A stretch of DNA of 64,000 nucleotides, taken from JAMXLO01 sp963791495 (GTDB lineage Bacteria > Pseudomonadota > Alphaproteobacteria > Acetobacterales > Acetobacteraceae). Position 1 is the stretch's first letter. Every line of letters begins with the position of its first letter. The position numbers and the translations under genes are program-made. The stretch is taken from NCBI GenBank assembly GCA_963791495.1, contig CAWBST010000017.1, positions 1 through 64,000 of the forward strand. Reading direction: 5' to 3'. Below the pieces are notes generated by a model, which saw only the letters and a list, made by a program, of their open reading frames with translations, did no database searches and was not told the DNA's origin. Shown piece after piece: positions 19,598 through 28,684 of the stretch.

Positions 19598-21526
19598 TCA
19601 GGACGCGGACCGCAGCACTGCCGTCCGGCGCTCAATCTGCCGCAGCCGTGCAGCGAACGCCTTGCCCGTCACAAACGGACTGTACTTCGTCGCTATCTCG
19701 CTCCGCCGTAAAGCAAGACGACGCGCCTCACGGGCTTGGTTCTTCTCCCGGGCGCGACGAACTTCCCTCATGCGACGAGCCATCTCCGGCACGGACGGTT
19801 CGGCCCACCAAAGTCCCTCGCCAAATGGATATTCCCCATGCCCAACCGGCGTACGCTCGAAGGGCAGCCGCTCTTCGGGAGCCAGAAAGTCCATACACCC
19901 CGAGAACGCCGTCGCGAGCACAGGGACGCCAAGCAAGATTGCCTCGGCGATGTTGCGCCCGAACCCTTCGGCGCGGTGAGGCGAGACCAGGCAGTCTGAC
20001 GCGGCCACCACGCCCAAGGCTGCCTGGCGATTCAGCGTGCCCGCGAGGATGGTGATCCGGGGATCGGCCGCGCACTCAGTGGCAACTTCGGTCCATCCTG
20101 GCTGACCGTCCGGATTTCCGTTCACCCGCAGGAGGAGTGCGACATGCCAATCAGTGGGAGGAAACGCCAGGCGGAAGGCGCGCACGAGGCCGAGCGGATT
20201 CTTCCTCGCCAGGTGAGAATTGACGTCAAACGGATAGACAAAGACGAACGCCGTCTCATGATCCAGTTTGAGCGCATGCCTTGGAACCGGCTTTACATTT
20301 GGAATAACGACCGGGCAAGGAAGCCTCCGCACCGGCTTGGTGCATTGCGTGCGATGTGAGCGTGCAGTGAATGTGCTGCCGGCCCAAATCTCGTCAACAA
20401 GCGAATAGACATCCTTCCACAAAGCTGGGAAGCGAGGCAGCTCCCAAGGCCAATAGCCGATCCGATACTGGTCGGCGAAGAACTCTGGACCGCGGGCAAG
20501 GTAGAGGTTCGCCATGTCGAACGCCGACATACAATACATCGTGATGTTGTAGGGCAGCCGGTTTGTGAGCCGGTGCGTGAGTTGATCGTCCTGCTGAGAG
20601 ACAGCCGGTCCAGCCGGCACATTGAATACCACGTGCGGTATGCCCGCGGCTTCGAGCGCTGCGGACGCCATGCGCACGTCTTCCCCTAGGCCAAACTGGC
20701 CTCGCACGAAGCCTACCAGATTTACGCCACCACCCTTGCGTCTTCCGGGCGGGGCGGCCGCAAACGAGGTCGGCGGCGATGTCGGCGGCGCTACGAGACG
20801 GTGGCCGCGTTTCTCATACCAGTCAGCAACAAACCGCACTGTATCAGGGCTGATGCCCTGTCCTCCGGATAGAAAATCAAAGTTGCGATGGGCAAGCGCA
20901 ACGGCAAGGCGAGGAACCTGACAGTTGCCTGCTGACCAAGGCTGGCGCCGACTTGGAGCCTCGGTTATTGCCAGGCAGGTTTCTGGAAGCTGCGGCGCCA
21001 CATCCAGCTCCAATGGCCCGTGCACGCGATACCAGCATAAGAATTCGGCCAGGCTTTCCTCATCCTGCAATGGAAACGCCTGTTGCAGATCGAGACGAGA
21101 CGAGTGAAGACGACGTAGCAGACGGGGGCATTTGAGGCGGCAGGCCAGGGGCACGAGCTGCATGGCGACGGCTGCTTGGAGACGCCCCCAATGCCAAACT
21201 GCGGGGTACTCCGTTCTACCCCAAAGCAGCCACCAAGCAACAAACTCCCGCTGTGCCTCCACGTCTCCTGGCGTCGCATCCGATCGGACATCGCTGCGCA
21301 ACAACCATGCGAGCCACATGCTTCGTGTCATGAAGCGAGGCCGTGTGGCATGAGCGGTTTCGCGCCTAACTTTTGGAAGTTGCTCGGCTCGTTCTCGCAG
21401 TGTCTTTTTCCGTTCCCCGGGAGTTGATGGTCCAACAGCGGCGATGATGTTCAGCGACCTTGGAGAAGAGTTTCTCCAGCCAGGGTCGTCCGATGTTGCT
21501 GCTGGCTCCAGGAGTTTCGCAATCAC
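19598..21526 (-). CDS. GT4-family glycosyltransferase
   Basis: An intact 642-residue protein. Residues 1-260 are a helical N-terminal extension. From about 270 the GT-B N-lobe begins (VNLVGFVRGQFGLGEDVRMA), then 'YRIGYWPWELPRFPALWKDV' and 'VDEIWAGSTFTARS'. The C-lobe has 'FVFVYPFDVNSHLARKNPLG' and 'SPHRAEGFGRNIAEAILLGV', the E-x7-E motif that binds the donor nucleotide sugar. The 'GFVRGQFGLGEDVR' opening is typical of GT4 enzymes of alphaproteobacterial exopolysaccharide loci. The cytosolic enzyme probably adds one sugar during surface-glycan assembly. Likely co-transcribed with the methyltransferase at 18631-19446. Confidence 0.85.
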   Translation of the reverse strand: MIAKLLEPAATSDDPGWRNSSPRSLNIIAAVGPSTPGERKKTLRERAEQLPKVRRETAHATRPRFMTRSMWLAWLLRSDVRSDATPGDVEAQREFVAWWLLWGRTEYPAVWHWGRLQAAVAMQLVPLACRLKCPRLLRRLHSSRLDLQQAFPLQDEESLAEFLCWYRVHGPLELDVAPQLPETCLAITEAPSRRQPWSAGNCQVPRLAVALAHRNFDFLSGGQGISPDTVRFVADWYEKRGHRLVAPPTSPPTSFAAAPPGRRKGGGVNLVGFVRGQFGLGEDVRMASAALEAAGIPHVVFNVPAGPAVSQQDDQLTHRLTNRLPYNITMYCMSAFDMANLYLARGPEFFADQYRIGYWPWELPRFPALWKDVYSLVDEIWAGSTFTARSHRTQCTKPVRRLPCPVVIPNVKPVPRHALKLDHETAFVFVYPFDVNSHLARKNPLGLVRAFRLAFPPTDWHVALLLRVNGNPDGQPGWTEVATECAADPRITILAGTLNRQAALGVVAASDCLVSPHRAEGFGRNIAEAILLGVPVLATAFSGCMDFLAPEERLPFERTPVGHGEYPFGEGLWWAEPSVPEMARRMREVRRAREKNQAREARRLALRRSEIATKYSPFVTGKAFAARLRQIERRTAVLRSAS

Positions 21527-21680
21527 TCTTCCCGACGGCTTGGTCGTGGCGATAGTTAGACGCTGTTTATGTGATATGGTGCAAGCCGAAGGTCCCGACT
21601 ATATCGCAACCGTTAGGACGCGATTGATGTCATCGGGGCCGCTCGCGGGTGCTCAGACCCATTCCTGAGGAAGCCAGCCA

Positions 21681-22661
21681 ATGCGCCTTGTTGCCGTCAC
21701 CAAGATCCTGGACGAGGCCGACATCGTGGAGGCGTTCGCACGCCATACGGCCCATTACGTCAGCCATCATATATTCCTCGACAACGGCAGCGTTGACGGC
21801 ACGGTCGAAATACTCAGGCGATTGCGCGACGAGGGGCTTGGCATCACGGTCCTGCAGAACGGCTCCCGCTGGTTCAACGAAGCGATCTACAACACTTTCC
21901 TGTATTTCATTGCGGTTACGGAGACCGCCGCCGATTGGGTCACCTTTCTGGACGCCGACGAGTTCATCGACGACAGACAGGCGGTCGGCGGCCTCGCGAC
22001 TACGCTGGCCCAGACGCACCCCAGCGTGCCCTGTGTACGCGTCATGCTGACCAACTATCACCCGAGCGCGCACGACAATCCGCTCGAGCCCGTGGTCCCG
22101 CTCCGCATCGGATGGGTTGAACAGCGCACCGATGTCCCGAAGGTGATCGTGCGCGGCAACCTGGCCGACCGGAACGTTGTGATCGAGGCAGGCAGCCACG
22201 GGGTCCTGATCGATGGGGGCAGGACCTGCCCATACGACGATGCTGCGACTGTCACGCTGGCGCATTACCCCGAGAGGTCGCCCTTCCAGACCATCGCAAA
22301 AGTTGTCCGCGGCTGGTCGCGCGTCCTGGCGGCGGGACAGTCCGAGGTTGCCCAAAACAGATCGGTTCACTATCGGTCGCGCTTCGACATGCTCCGCGAC
22401 AGTCCCCAGGACCTGCTTCAGTCGGCCTGGCTGCACCAGTTCAATCGCCCCACCGATGGCATGACGTTCGATCCGATCACCTATCACGGCGGACCGCTGC
22501 GTTTCACGCAACCGATGGACGAGGGCATGCGGGCTGTTCGCTCGCTGGTTGGGTATCTTGAGCTTCTCTCCCGGGAACACGGGCGGCTGCTGGACGAGTG
22601 CCCCGGCGCGCGCGAGATGTCCGCTCAGTGGGCAACATCCTTTGCCCGGATCATCGGGTAA
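21681..22661 (+). CDS. Family 2/GT92-like glycosyltransferase
   Basis: An intact 326-residue GT-A enzyme. It opens MRLVAVTKILDEADIVEAFA, the 'K-N/D-E-x-x-I-x-E-W/F' start of bacterial GT92/DUF23-like transferases. 'HHIFLDNGSVDGTVEILRRL' follows, then 'ADWVTFLDADEFIDDRQAVG' with the D-x-D-E metal/nucleotide site. A His in 'VTLAHYPERSPFQTIAKVVR' fits the family's catalytic region. The ribosome site GAGGAAG precedes the ATG. It is divergent from the GT4 gene, with about 150 bases between them for promoters. Probably transfers a hexose to a surface polysaccharide. Confidence 0.83.
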   Translation: MRLVAVTKILDEADIVEAFARHTAHYVSHHIFLDNGSVDGTVEILRRLRDEGLGITVLQNGSRWFNEAIYNTFLYFIAVTETAADWVTFLDADEFIDDRQAVGGLATTLAQTHPSVPCVRVMLTNYHPSAHDNPLEPVVPLRIGWVEQRTDVPKVIVRGNLADRNVVIEAGSHGVLIDGGRTCPYDDAATVTLAHYPERSPFQTIAKVVRGWSRVLAAGQSEVAQNRSVHYRSRFDMLRDSPQDLLQSAWLHQFNRPTDGMTFDPITYHGGPLRFTQPMDEGMRAVRSLVGYLELLSREHGRLLDECPGAREMSAQWATSFARIIG

Positions 22662-22961
22662 CGCCCCCGGAACGGACATCATGGCGGAATTGTGCAGCTC
22701 CGCCACTCATCACTTCGCGATGGCGGGCAGCGCCATTACAGGGACCTGCCGAGTACGATCGGCAGCGTTCGCGATGAGAGCGAGCGACCGCACTCGATGT
22801 TGCCGCACAGGCGGAACAATTCGTGAACCGGCCGCGGCGTTCGTTGCTGCTGTGGCTTTCGGCTTTGAAAGATTGATGGCTGCACTCATTGAAGAGACTG
22901 CTTTGCCACGCCATGAATTGGTGGTCTGGGGAAAGTAAAAGTACCAAAGCGAGAATGCTGC
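22662..22961. other. Intergenic region, nothing convincing
   Basis: An 85-codon frame at 22681-22938 has no recognisable motif and no clear ribosome site; I do not call it a gene. Confidence 0.4.
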
Positions 22962-23858
22962 ATGTCGGAAGCTGTCACTGCGGTTTCTAAACCGCCACGC
23001 GTCAGGCCCGAACCGAGCGAGAACGCGGCGCCGAGGGACGTTGCTGAATTGAAGGTCTCCGGTTACCTGATGACGCTGGATACCGGACTGTTCTGCGTGT
23101 TTCAGGCGCCTGGGTCGCCGCCAGCCAACGACCGCTCGGGATTGCCTGGGGTGCGCATATCACCGCCGCCAGGACCGGTCGGAAAGCCCCAGGCGGTCAG
23201 CATCAGCACGTTCCGCGAAGATGGCTGGATGAACGGCGGTAAATCAGCGGCGCTGATCCGCGTCTCGGATGGACCGGCACAGATACTGGTGACCGTTTAC
23301 CAGGCGCCATCGGCATCGCCAGAAGCAGCGCCGCGGCTGCAAATGATGCGATTGGGAGCAAACGGAGAGGCGGTGGGCGCCCCGGCGCAGGGGGTGCCGA
23401 GTGCCGACGCCGAGGTGATTGCTCACGTGCAGCGAACCGGTGACGTGCCGGCGAAGATCGGCGAGTGGATCGGCCGGCGTGGCAGCCAGCTGTGGATCGA
23501 GGGGTTTAGTCTGGCGCCGCGCGATGGCGTGACGCCTGCCGATATTGAATACCAGGCGGTGCTGGGCCGCGGCTGGATGTCGCCGTGGATCGAGGGTGGC
23601 AAGTTCTGTGGCAGCCGCGGGATGGCGCTGCCGCTGCTCGGCTTCAAGCTGCGACTGAGAGGCGACGCTGCGAAGACGCACGAGTGCAGCTATTCGGCGA
23701 CGTTCGTTGATGGCAGCTCGGCAGGGCCGGTGACGGCTGGCGAGACGTGCGAAGCAGAGAGCCTGTCCGCGCTGGAGGCGTTCCAGGTGGTGATCCGCCG
23801 GAAAGCCAAGGCGGCGGCGCCGGCGAAGGCGCCTGCGCGGAAGAAGAAATCACGCTGA
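22962..23858 (+). CDS. ChW-like domain protein of unknown function
   Basis: A 298-residue protein without signal peptide. Residues 60-140 form a beta-rich region (SISTFREDGWMNGGKSAALI). Residues 140-170 read 'VQRTGDVPAKIGEWIGRRGS'. Residues 190-225 have 'IEYQAVLGRGWMSPWIEGGK' plus CGSRGMALPLLGFKLRL, which resembles Clostridial hydrophobic W (ChW) repeats. 'CSYSATFVDGSS' and 'CEAESLSALEAFQVVIRRK' follow. The Ala/Lys-rich tail (KAKAAAPAKAPARKKKSR) suggests binding to acidic polymer or nucleic acid. It lies 18 bases upstream of the GT4 gene at 23877 and is probably co-transcribed. A degraded copy lies at 39341-39822. No function is assigned; a glycan-linked role is inferred from its neighbours. 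Confidence 0.7.
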   Translation: MSEAVTAVSKPPRVRPEPSENAAPRDVAELKVSGYLMTLDTGLFCVFQAPGSPPANDRSGLPGVRISPPPGPVGKPQAVSISTFREDGWMNGGKSAALIRVSDGPAQILVTVYQAPSASPEAAPRLQMMRLGANGEAVGAPAQGVPSADAEVIAHVQRTGDVPAKIGEWIGRRGSQLWIEGFSLAPRDGVTPADIEYQAVLGRGWMSPWIEGGKFCGSRGMALPLLGFKLRLRGDAAKTHECSYSATFVDGSSAGPVTAGETCEAESLSALEAFQVVIRRKAKAAAPAKAPARKKKSR

Positions 23859-23876
23859 GCTGCACCGACACAACTC

Positions 23877-25097
23877 GTGAAGTTCCTCTTCGTCCATCAG
23901 AATTTCCCGGGCCAGTACCTGCACATCGCCCGCCACCTGGTAGCAACGCGGCGGCACGAAGTGGTGTTCCTCAGCGAGCCCAACGCCAATCGCATGGAGG
24001 GCGTGCGCGTGGTGCCGTATCCGAAGCCGGCGAGCGCGCCGGCGGAGGTGCACGTCGCGGCGCGCGAACTGGACTCGGCGCTGCGGCGCGCCGATGTCGT
24101 TGCTCGCACGGCGGCTAACCTCAAGCACCTCGGATTCACGCCGGACATCATCATCGGGCATCACGGCTGGGGCGAACTGCTCAACCTGCGCGATGTGTGG
24201 CCGGACACGCCACTGCTCGGCTATTTCGAGTTCTATTACAGCGTGAATGGAATCGACGTCGGGTTCGATCCGGAGTTTCCGATGCATCCTGCCGAGCATC
24301 CGCACGTTCGGGCGAAGAACGGGGTCAATCTGCTGGCGCTGAACCTCGACGCACATGGGCAGACGCCGACGCAGTGGCAGCTGTCCACCTATCCCAAGTG
24401 GGCGCGGCCGTACATCACGCTGCTGCCGGAGGGGGTGAACCTGGATATCTGCAAGCCGAACCCGGCGGCGCGGCGGCGCCCGCTGAAGATCTGCCACACG
24501 ACGATCAAGCCGGGGGAGAAGCTGGTCACCTACGTTGCGCGTGACCTGGAGCCGTATCGTGGCTTCCACGTGATGATGCGCGCCGTGCCGCACCTGTTGC
24601 GTGCTCGGAGGGATGTCCGCGTGGTGCTGGTGGGTGCGGATGGCATCAGCTACGGCCGGCCCCCGCCAGAAGGGACGTGGCGGCAGAGGATGCTGGAGGA
24701 ACTCGGCGGCAGCATCGACCCGGACCGCGTGCTGTTTCCTGGGCGGCTGGACTACAAACTTTACGTCGCCATGCTGCAGCGGTCGGATGCGCATGTGTAT
24801 CTGAGCTATCCGTTCGTCGCGTCCTGGTCGCTGCGCGAGGCGCTGGCGACCGGATGCGTGGTCATCGGTGGCGACACACCGACGGTCAGCGAGTTCGTCG
24901 GTCACGAGGATAACGGGCTGCTGGTGCCGTTCTTCGACCCGAAGGGACTGGCGCACACGGTTTTGCGCGTGCTGGAGGATGCGTCGCTGGCGCGCCGGCT
25001 GCGCGGAAGGGCGCGACGATACGCCGAGCAGAAGCTGGCGATGCGGGATTACATGGCGCGGTATCAGAAGCTGATCGCGAAGCTGACGAGCGGATGA
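23877..25097 (+). CDS. GT4-family glycosyltransferase
   Basis: An intact 406-residue GT-B enzyme starting with GTG (MKFLFVHQNFPGQYLHIARH). That opening, then 'PDIIIGHHGWGELLNLRDVW' and 'LGYFEFYYSVNGIDVGFDPE', is highly characteristic of a proteobacterial GT4 group. The C-lobe has 'LVTYVARDLEPYRGFHVMMR', 'VLVGADGISYGRPPPEGTWR' and 'YLSYPFVASWSLREALATGC', ending with 'DNGLLVPFFDP'. The substrate sugar is unknown. The gene directly follows the ChW-like gene. It is the last glycan gene before the oppositely oriented mobile-element module. Confidence 0.87.
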   Translation: MKFLFVHQNFPGQYLHIARHLVATRRHEVVFLSEPNANRMEGVRVVPYPKPASAPAEVHVAARELDSALRRADVVARTAANLKHLGFTPDIIIGHHGWGELLNLRDVWPDTPLLGYFEFYYSVNGIDVGFDPEFPMHPAEHPHVRAKNGVNLLALNLDAHGQTPTQWQLSTYPKWARPYITLLPEGVNLDICKPNPAARRRPLKICHTTIKPGEKLVTYVARDLEPYRGFHVMMRAVPHLLRARRDVRVVLVGADGISYGRPPPEGTWRQRMLEELGGSIDPDRVLFPGRLDYKLYVAMLQRSDAHVYLSYPFVASWSLREALATGCVVIGGDTPTVSEFVGHEDNGLLVPFFDPKGLAHTVLRVLEDASLARRLRGRARRYAEQKLAMRDYMARYQKLIAKLTSG

Positions 25098-25370
25098 TTA
25101 GCTGCGTTCGCCGTCCAGATCACCGGCACCGCCATGCGCACCGGCAAACGGTGAATGAACACACGGGAGCTGGCCACCAGTTCGTCGAGCGCGATGCTCC
25201 GGCTGACGAACAGGTCTTCCGCCACGTCGAACAGCAGCAGCGTGTTCCGCGAGGCCGCAAGGTGCGACATCGCGAGGACCGATGCCTGTGTCGTCTCTGG
25301 GCGCGAGCGCAACGAGGTCGAGATGCTGTTCGGCCATCTCAAACGCATCGTTGGGCTTCGGAGCTGACAT
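25098..25370 (-). pseudogene. Small frameshifted gene downstream of ardC
   Basis: The minus strand encodes MSAPKPNDAFEMAEQHLDLV in one frame. In the next frame comes 'VLAMSHLAASRNTLLLFDVA' and then EDLFVSRSIALDELVASSR, ending near the stop of the GT4 gene. Joined across a frameshift near 25300 they make a coherent protein of about 90 residues. I do not recognise the family. Same strand as ardC, so possibly the last gene of that transcript. Confidence 0.4.
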
Positions 25371-25626
25371 CAGAATTCAGGGCGTATCGCGCCTCCGGTG
25401 AGCCTGCGCAGACCAGCCTATGTCAAGATCGGTCTCGATCACACAGGCAGTGGGCTGGCTTCCCGCCGCTAACTGAACTGGTTGCAGGCCGCGAAGTTAT
25501 TCCGCCGCGCGCTGGGCGTGGGCAGCAGCAGTGAAGATGAAATGCTTGTCGTGCTTGATTACGGTCAGCCAAGAGGCGATGTAGCGGGCATGATCCGGCC
25601 GGACTTCGGGTGTGATACCAGAAGTC

Positions 25627-26187
25627 TTAAGTATTGACGCATGCCCAATCGCGAGACCCGACTGATCTGATACGATCTGGGTCGCTGATCAGAAAATCCC
25701 ACGCCGCTTTGCAAGCGGCGACGATGGCCTCATAGCTGTCCCAGACCAGCATGCTGAGTTTGTTGGCACGCAGGTAGTGCCAGACGTTCTCCATCGAGTT
25801 GAGTTCGGGTGAATAGGGCGGCAACCGGATCAAAGTGATGTTGGCGGGAACTTTCAGCTGCTTGCCGCGCTGATGCCAGCCGGCACCGTCGCAGATCAGG
25901 ACGGCGTGCGCATCTGGCCGCACCTGCGTGCTGATCTCCTTCAGATGCTCGTTCATCGCGGCGGTATTGGCAGCCGGCATGATGATCGCGGCACCGACCT
26001 CTCGATCGGGGCAGATCGCGCCAAACAGATAGACCGAGTCATGGCGGTTGTCCCGCACCGCAGGTGGTCGTGAGCCGATCGGCGCCCACCGATAGGGGAT
26101 CCAACCCTTCTGGCCGACGCGGGCTTCGTCTTGGAACCACACCTCCACCGGCTTGCCAGCCGCAGAGGCGGGCAGTGCCTCGTTCAC
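25627..26187 (-). CDS. IS630-family transposase, catalytic frame (via -1 shift)
   Basis: A 186-residue frame with the DDE_3 catalytic core. The first Asp is in 'VEVWFQDEARVGQKGWIPYR', the second in 'DAHAVLICDGAGWHQRGKQL', and the Glu in 'RLPPYSPELNSMENVWHYLR'. The reading frame is open upstream of the marked start, through 'KNFASLV' at the seven-A run. The active transposase is therefore probably made by -1 frameshifting or transcriptional slippage there. All three catalytic acids are present, so the element may still be mobile. Confidence 0.8.
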   Translation of the reverse strand: MNEALPASAAGKPVEVWFQDEARVGQKGWIPYRWAPIGSRPPAVRDNRHDSVYLFGAICPDREVGAAIIMPAANTAAMNEHLKEISTQVRPDAHAVLICDGAGWHQRGKQLKVPANITLIRLPPYSPELNSMENVWHYLRANKLSMLVWDSYEAIVAACKAAWDFLISDPDRIRSVGSRDWACVNT

Positions 26188-26777
26188 CAGGCTGGCAAAG
26201 TTTTTTTAAAAGCCCCCTGCGCCGCAGCGTCGTTCTTCGGATGGTACGGCCGCGGCTGCAAGCGCGTCAGGTCGAGCTTGCGCAACAGCCTGGCCACGCT
26301 GCGTTGGTGAAATGTTACCGCGAAATGCGCGACGATCTTCACCCGCAGATCAACGCAGCGCCAACGCACCACGCCGTCCTTCTCCGGATCAGGCCCTTGG
26401 ATCACGATGTCCTTCAGTTCAGCCATTTGCTCGTCGCTCAACGCCGGCGGACGCCCAGGCCGCGACGCAGTCGCCAAGCCGGCAACATCACCTGCGTTGT
26501 AGCGATGCACCCAGTCGCACAGCGTCTGCCGGTCCATCCCACTGGCTCTCGCCGCCTCGCCGCGCGGCCAACCATCCAGCAGCAGCGCGATACCCAACAG
26601 GCGTCGCACCACGTCAGCATCCTCGATCTTCACGGCAAGCGCTCGCAATTCCGCCGCCGATCGCTCCAGGCGTGTGATCTCAACAGCTTTGCCCATCATG
26701 CGAACCCCACCGAACCTCGGGTTCACAGCGAGTCAGAGTTCCGCCGATTCGGGAACCCACCCGGAGAGTCAGAACTT
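25629..26777 (-). mobile_element. IS630-family insertion sequence in ardC
   Basis: About 1.15 kb. It contains two overlapping transposase frames and is bounded by short imperfect inverted repeats: AAGTATTGAC at 25629-25638 and GTCAGAACTT at 26768-26777. The ends were placed where the ardC reading frame stops and resumes. A clean TA duplication is not visible, so the exact ends may be off by a few bases. Confidence 0.78.
26184..26726 (-). CDS. IS630-family transposase, N-terminal frame
   Basis: A 180-residue frame carrying the DNA-binding half of an IS630/Tc1-mariner transposase. It has paired helix-turn-helix segments ('LLGIALLLDGWPRGEAARAS', 'DRQTLCDWVHRYNAGDVAGL'), the 'RPGRPPALSDEQMAELKDIV' linker, and 'SVARLLRKLDLTRLQPRPYH'. 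It ends at a stop just after the seven-A run at 26201-26207. A -1 shift on that run would join it to the catalytic frame, as known for several IS630-type elements. Confidence 0.82.
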   Translation of the reverse strand: MNPRFGGVRMMGKAVEITRLERSAAELRALAVKIEDADVVRRLLGIALLLDGWPRGEAARASGMDRQTLCDWVHRYNAGDVAGLATASRPGRPPALSDEQMAELKDIVIQGPDPEKDGVVRWRCVDLRVKIVAHFAVTFHQRSVARLLRKLDLTRLQPRPYHPKNDAAAQGAFKKTLPAW

Positions 26778-27700
26778 GTGGCCGCTGGTATGAGCCCCAG
26801 TTCGGCACAAAGGAATGCGGCACCGATCTGCGCGACGAGCTCCTCCTTTGCATAGCCTTCATCACCGTAGAGAACGCGACCCATGTCACGCGCCAGGCGC
26901 TTGGGATGCTTTGTCCAGTGGGTCAGTTCATGTGCCAACGTGACGGCATGGCTCGCGGCATCATTGAAGGTCTCAAAGGGCGGCATCTGCACGTAGTCGG
27001 GCCCTTCGGCGTAGTAGGCGTGGGTGCCGCCGTGGCGGATTGCAGCGCCGGTCGCCGCAAAGAACCTGTCAGCGGCTTCGATGCGCTGCATCTGTGAGAT
27101 GGCAGAAGGTGCGATTTTGGCGGTGTACTGCACAGGTAGGCGATCGCACTGCTCAGCGTTGAACACGGTGTAGCCCTTGAGGAAGGAGAGGTCACGCGCG
27201 ACCTCCTGTCCTTTGTCGTCCGTCTCGGTGCGGGTGACGGTGCTGGGAAAGACGACCAGCTCACCGGTCTCGCCTTTCTTCACGTGGCCACCGAGCTCGC
27301 GGGTCTGCTTGAAGGTCAGCCAAAGCAGGTTGGTGTAGCCCTTGCTTACCGAAGCGGACCAGAGCAACAGGACGTTGATACCTTTGTAGGGAATGCCGTT
27401 GTGCCGCAGTGGGCGGGTGATTTCGCCGACGATGTGTTCGGCGTTCCAGGGCTTCAGCCATGGTCGAAGACCCAGCTCCAGATCGGCAATGATTTTGTTG
27501 GTAATCCGACTGTAGATGTCGCGAAGGGTGGTAGTCATAGCGTCACATCCCTTGGCAAGGCGCGGTTCGGCTCGCCCCACACGCGTGTGCGATTTGCACA
27601 AAGCGATTGGTTCGTTCGGCAACGATGGGCCGCTCACACACCGGAGCCTGACCACAGGCCAGAGATTCCGGTGTGCCGGGCACGCTGGTGCGCGGTGCCG

Positions 27701-28684
27701 TTAACCGCCCTCGAAACTCGCCGCCAGGACGGCATGCACGGGCGCGAAGTCGAGGTAGCGCTCGGTTACCCGTGCGGCGATCGTGTCGGCACCTGCGGCG
27801 CCCACAGCGGTGGTGAGATCCTCGAGCGTCACCGTCTGGAAGCGCGTCTCGGCGGGCTCGTCTGAGATCAGTTCGGAGCGATACCGTGCGACGGCTGCCT
27901 GGCACTCAGCGTTCAGCGCCGGCGCGACGACGATGAGGCGGCCGTCGTGATAGGGGCCTCGTTCGAGCATGGCAGTGACGAGCAACTGCTCGCGCCAAAA
28001 CTGCTCGATCGGCGCGTGGCGCAGGGCCGGTGCGTCCGGATCGCGGAAGACGCCAGCGGAGCGCGACAATACGTCATAGCGGGGCCGTACGGGAGAGGCG
28101 ATGCCGGCCGGCGCCTCCGAGTACTTCATCTCGATAGCGACAAAGGCCTCCCGCCCTTGCGGGGTCGTGCAACGGATCAGCACGTCAAAGGCGGAGTAGT
28201 CGGCGGTGTAGCTGGGATGGCCGCGTCCGGGTGAGTGTTCGAACCGCACATCGGTCACCTCGCCGACCAGATCGGGAACCAACCGGCGCATCACGGCCGT
28301 GGCCAGTGCGGGCCGCTGCTTGAACGGGCCAAAGAGGTTGAACGTCAGGGCCTGGCTGGCCAGCAGATTGGTCCAGAGGCGCTCGACATTGATGACGGCG
28401 CCGACCTCGCGATAGGCGATCTCGTGCAGGACCAGCGAGACCAGCGTCAGGTCAACCAAGTTAATGCCGGTTCGTCCAACGCGATAGCTGACGCGGCTGC
28501 CAAGGCGGCGCGTGCGCCCATTGACGTCGAGATACCGGCCGCAGGCGAAGCCGTGCTGCTCGCGCCAAAGGCTCTGGCGGAGGCGAGCGATGGCCCGGAA
28601 ACGCGTGTCCGTTGGCGCGGCGCAGCTGTAACGGCGCAGGAGGTCGGCGGGCAACAGCGGCATGGGGTCGGAAGGGTGATTCAT
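27701..28684 (-). CDS. PGN_0703-type putative restriction endonuclease
   Basis: A protein of about 327 residues. The start at 28684 (MNHPSDPMPLLP) is preferred because AAGGAG lies 7 bases upstream. The in-frame TTG at 28702 has no such site. 'REQHGFACGRYLDVNGRTRR' near residue 45 is the N-terminal signature of the PGN_0703 family. The core 'YTADYSAFDVLIRCTTPQGR' and 'EAFVAIEMKYSEAP' has the D...E-x-K spacing of PD-(D/E)xK nucleases. Members are predicted restriction-like nucleases, but activity is not well established. Lying between recT and ardC in one transcript, it may act in DNA processing or exclusion by the mobile element. Confidence 0.75.
   Translation of the reverse strand: MNHPSDPMPLLPADLLRRYSCAAPTDTRFRAIARLRQSLWREQHGFACGRYLDVNGRTRRLGSRVSYRVGRTGINLVDLTLVSLVLHEIAYREVGAVINVERLWTNLLASQALTFNLFGPFKQRPALATAVMRRLVPDLVGEVTDVRFEHSPGRGHPSYTADYSAFDVLIRCTTPQGREAFVAIEMKYSEAPAGIASPVRPRYDVLSRSAGVFRDPDAPALRHAPIEQFWREQLLVTAMLERGPYHDGRLIVVAPALNAECQAAVARYRSELISDEPAETRFQTVTLEDLTTAVGAAGADTIAARVTERYLDFAPVHAVLAASFEGG

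Larger units (their letters stand above)
25497..27538 (-). pseudogene. ardC: ArdC-like antirestriction protein, split by an IS630 element
   Basis: The 5' part (27538 to about 26778) encodes the ArdC ssDNA-binding N-domain (LRDIYSRITNKIIADLELG, then 'RPLRHNGIPYKGINVLLLW'). The M78-type zincin domain follows, with HELTH in 'SHAVTLAHELTHWTKHP', ending at 'LCAELGLIPAAT'. The 3' part lies beyond the insertion (25628 to 25497): 'SGITPEVRPDHARYIASWLT', then 'VIKHDKHFIFTAAAHAQRAA'. Together these give a full-length ArdC of about 310 residues. ArdC proteins protect incoming plasmid DNA from restriction. The IS630 insertion at about 25629-26777 removes the C-terminus, so this copy is probably inactive. 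It is the last large gene of the leftward module. Confidence 0.85.

Noticed and set aside
23850..24956. A 368-codon minus-strand open frame
   Set aside because: Antisense shadow of the GT4 gene at 23877-25097.
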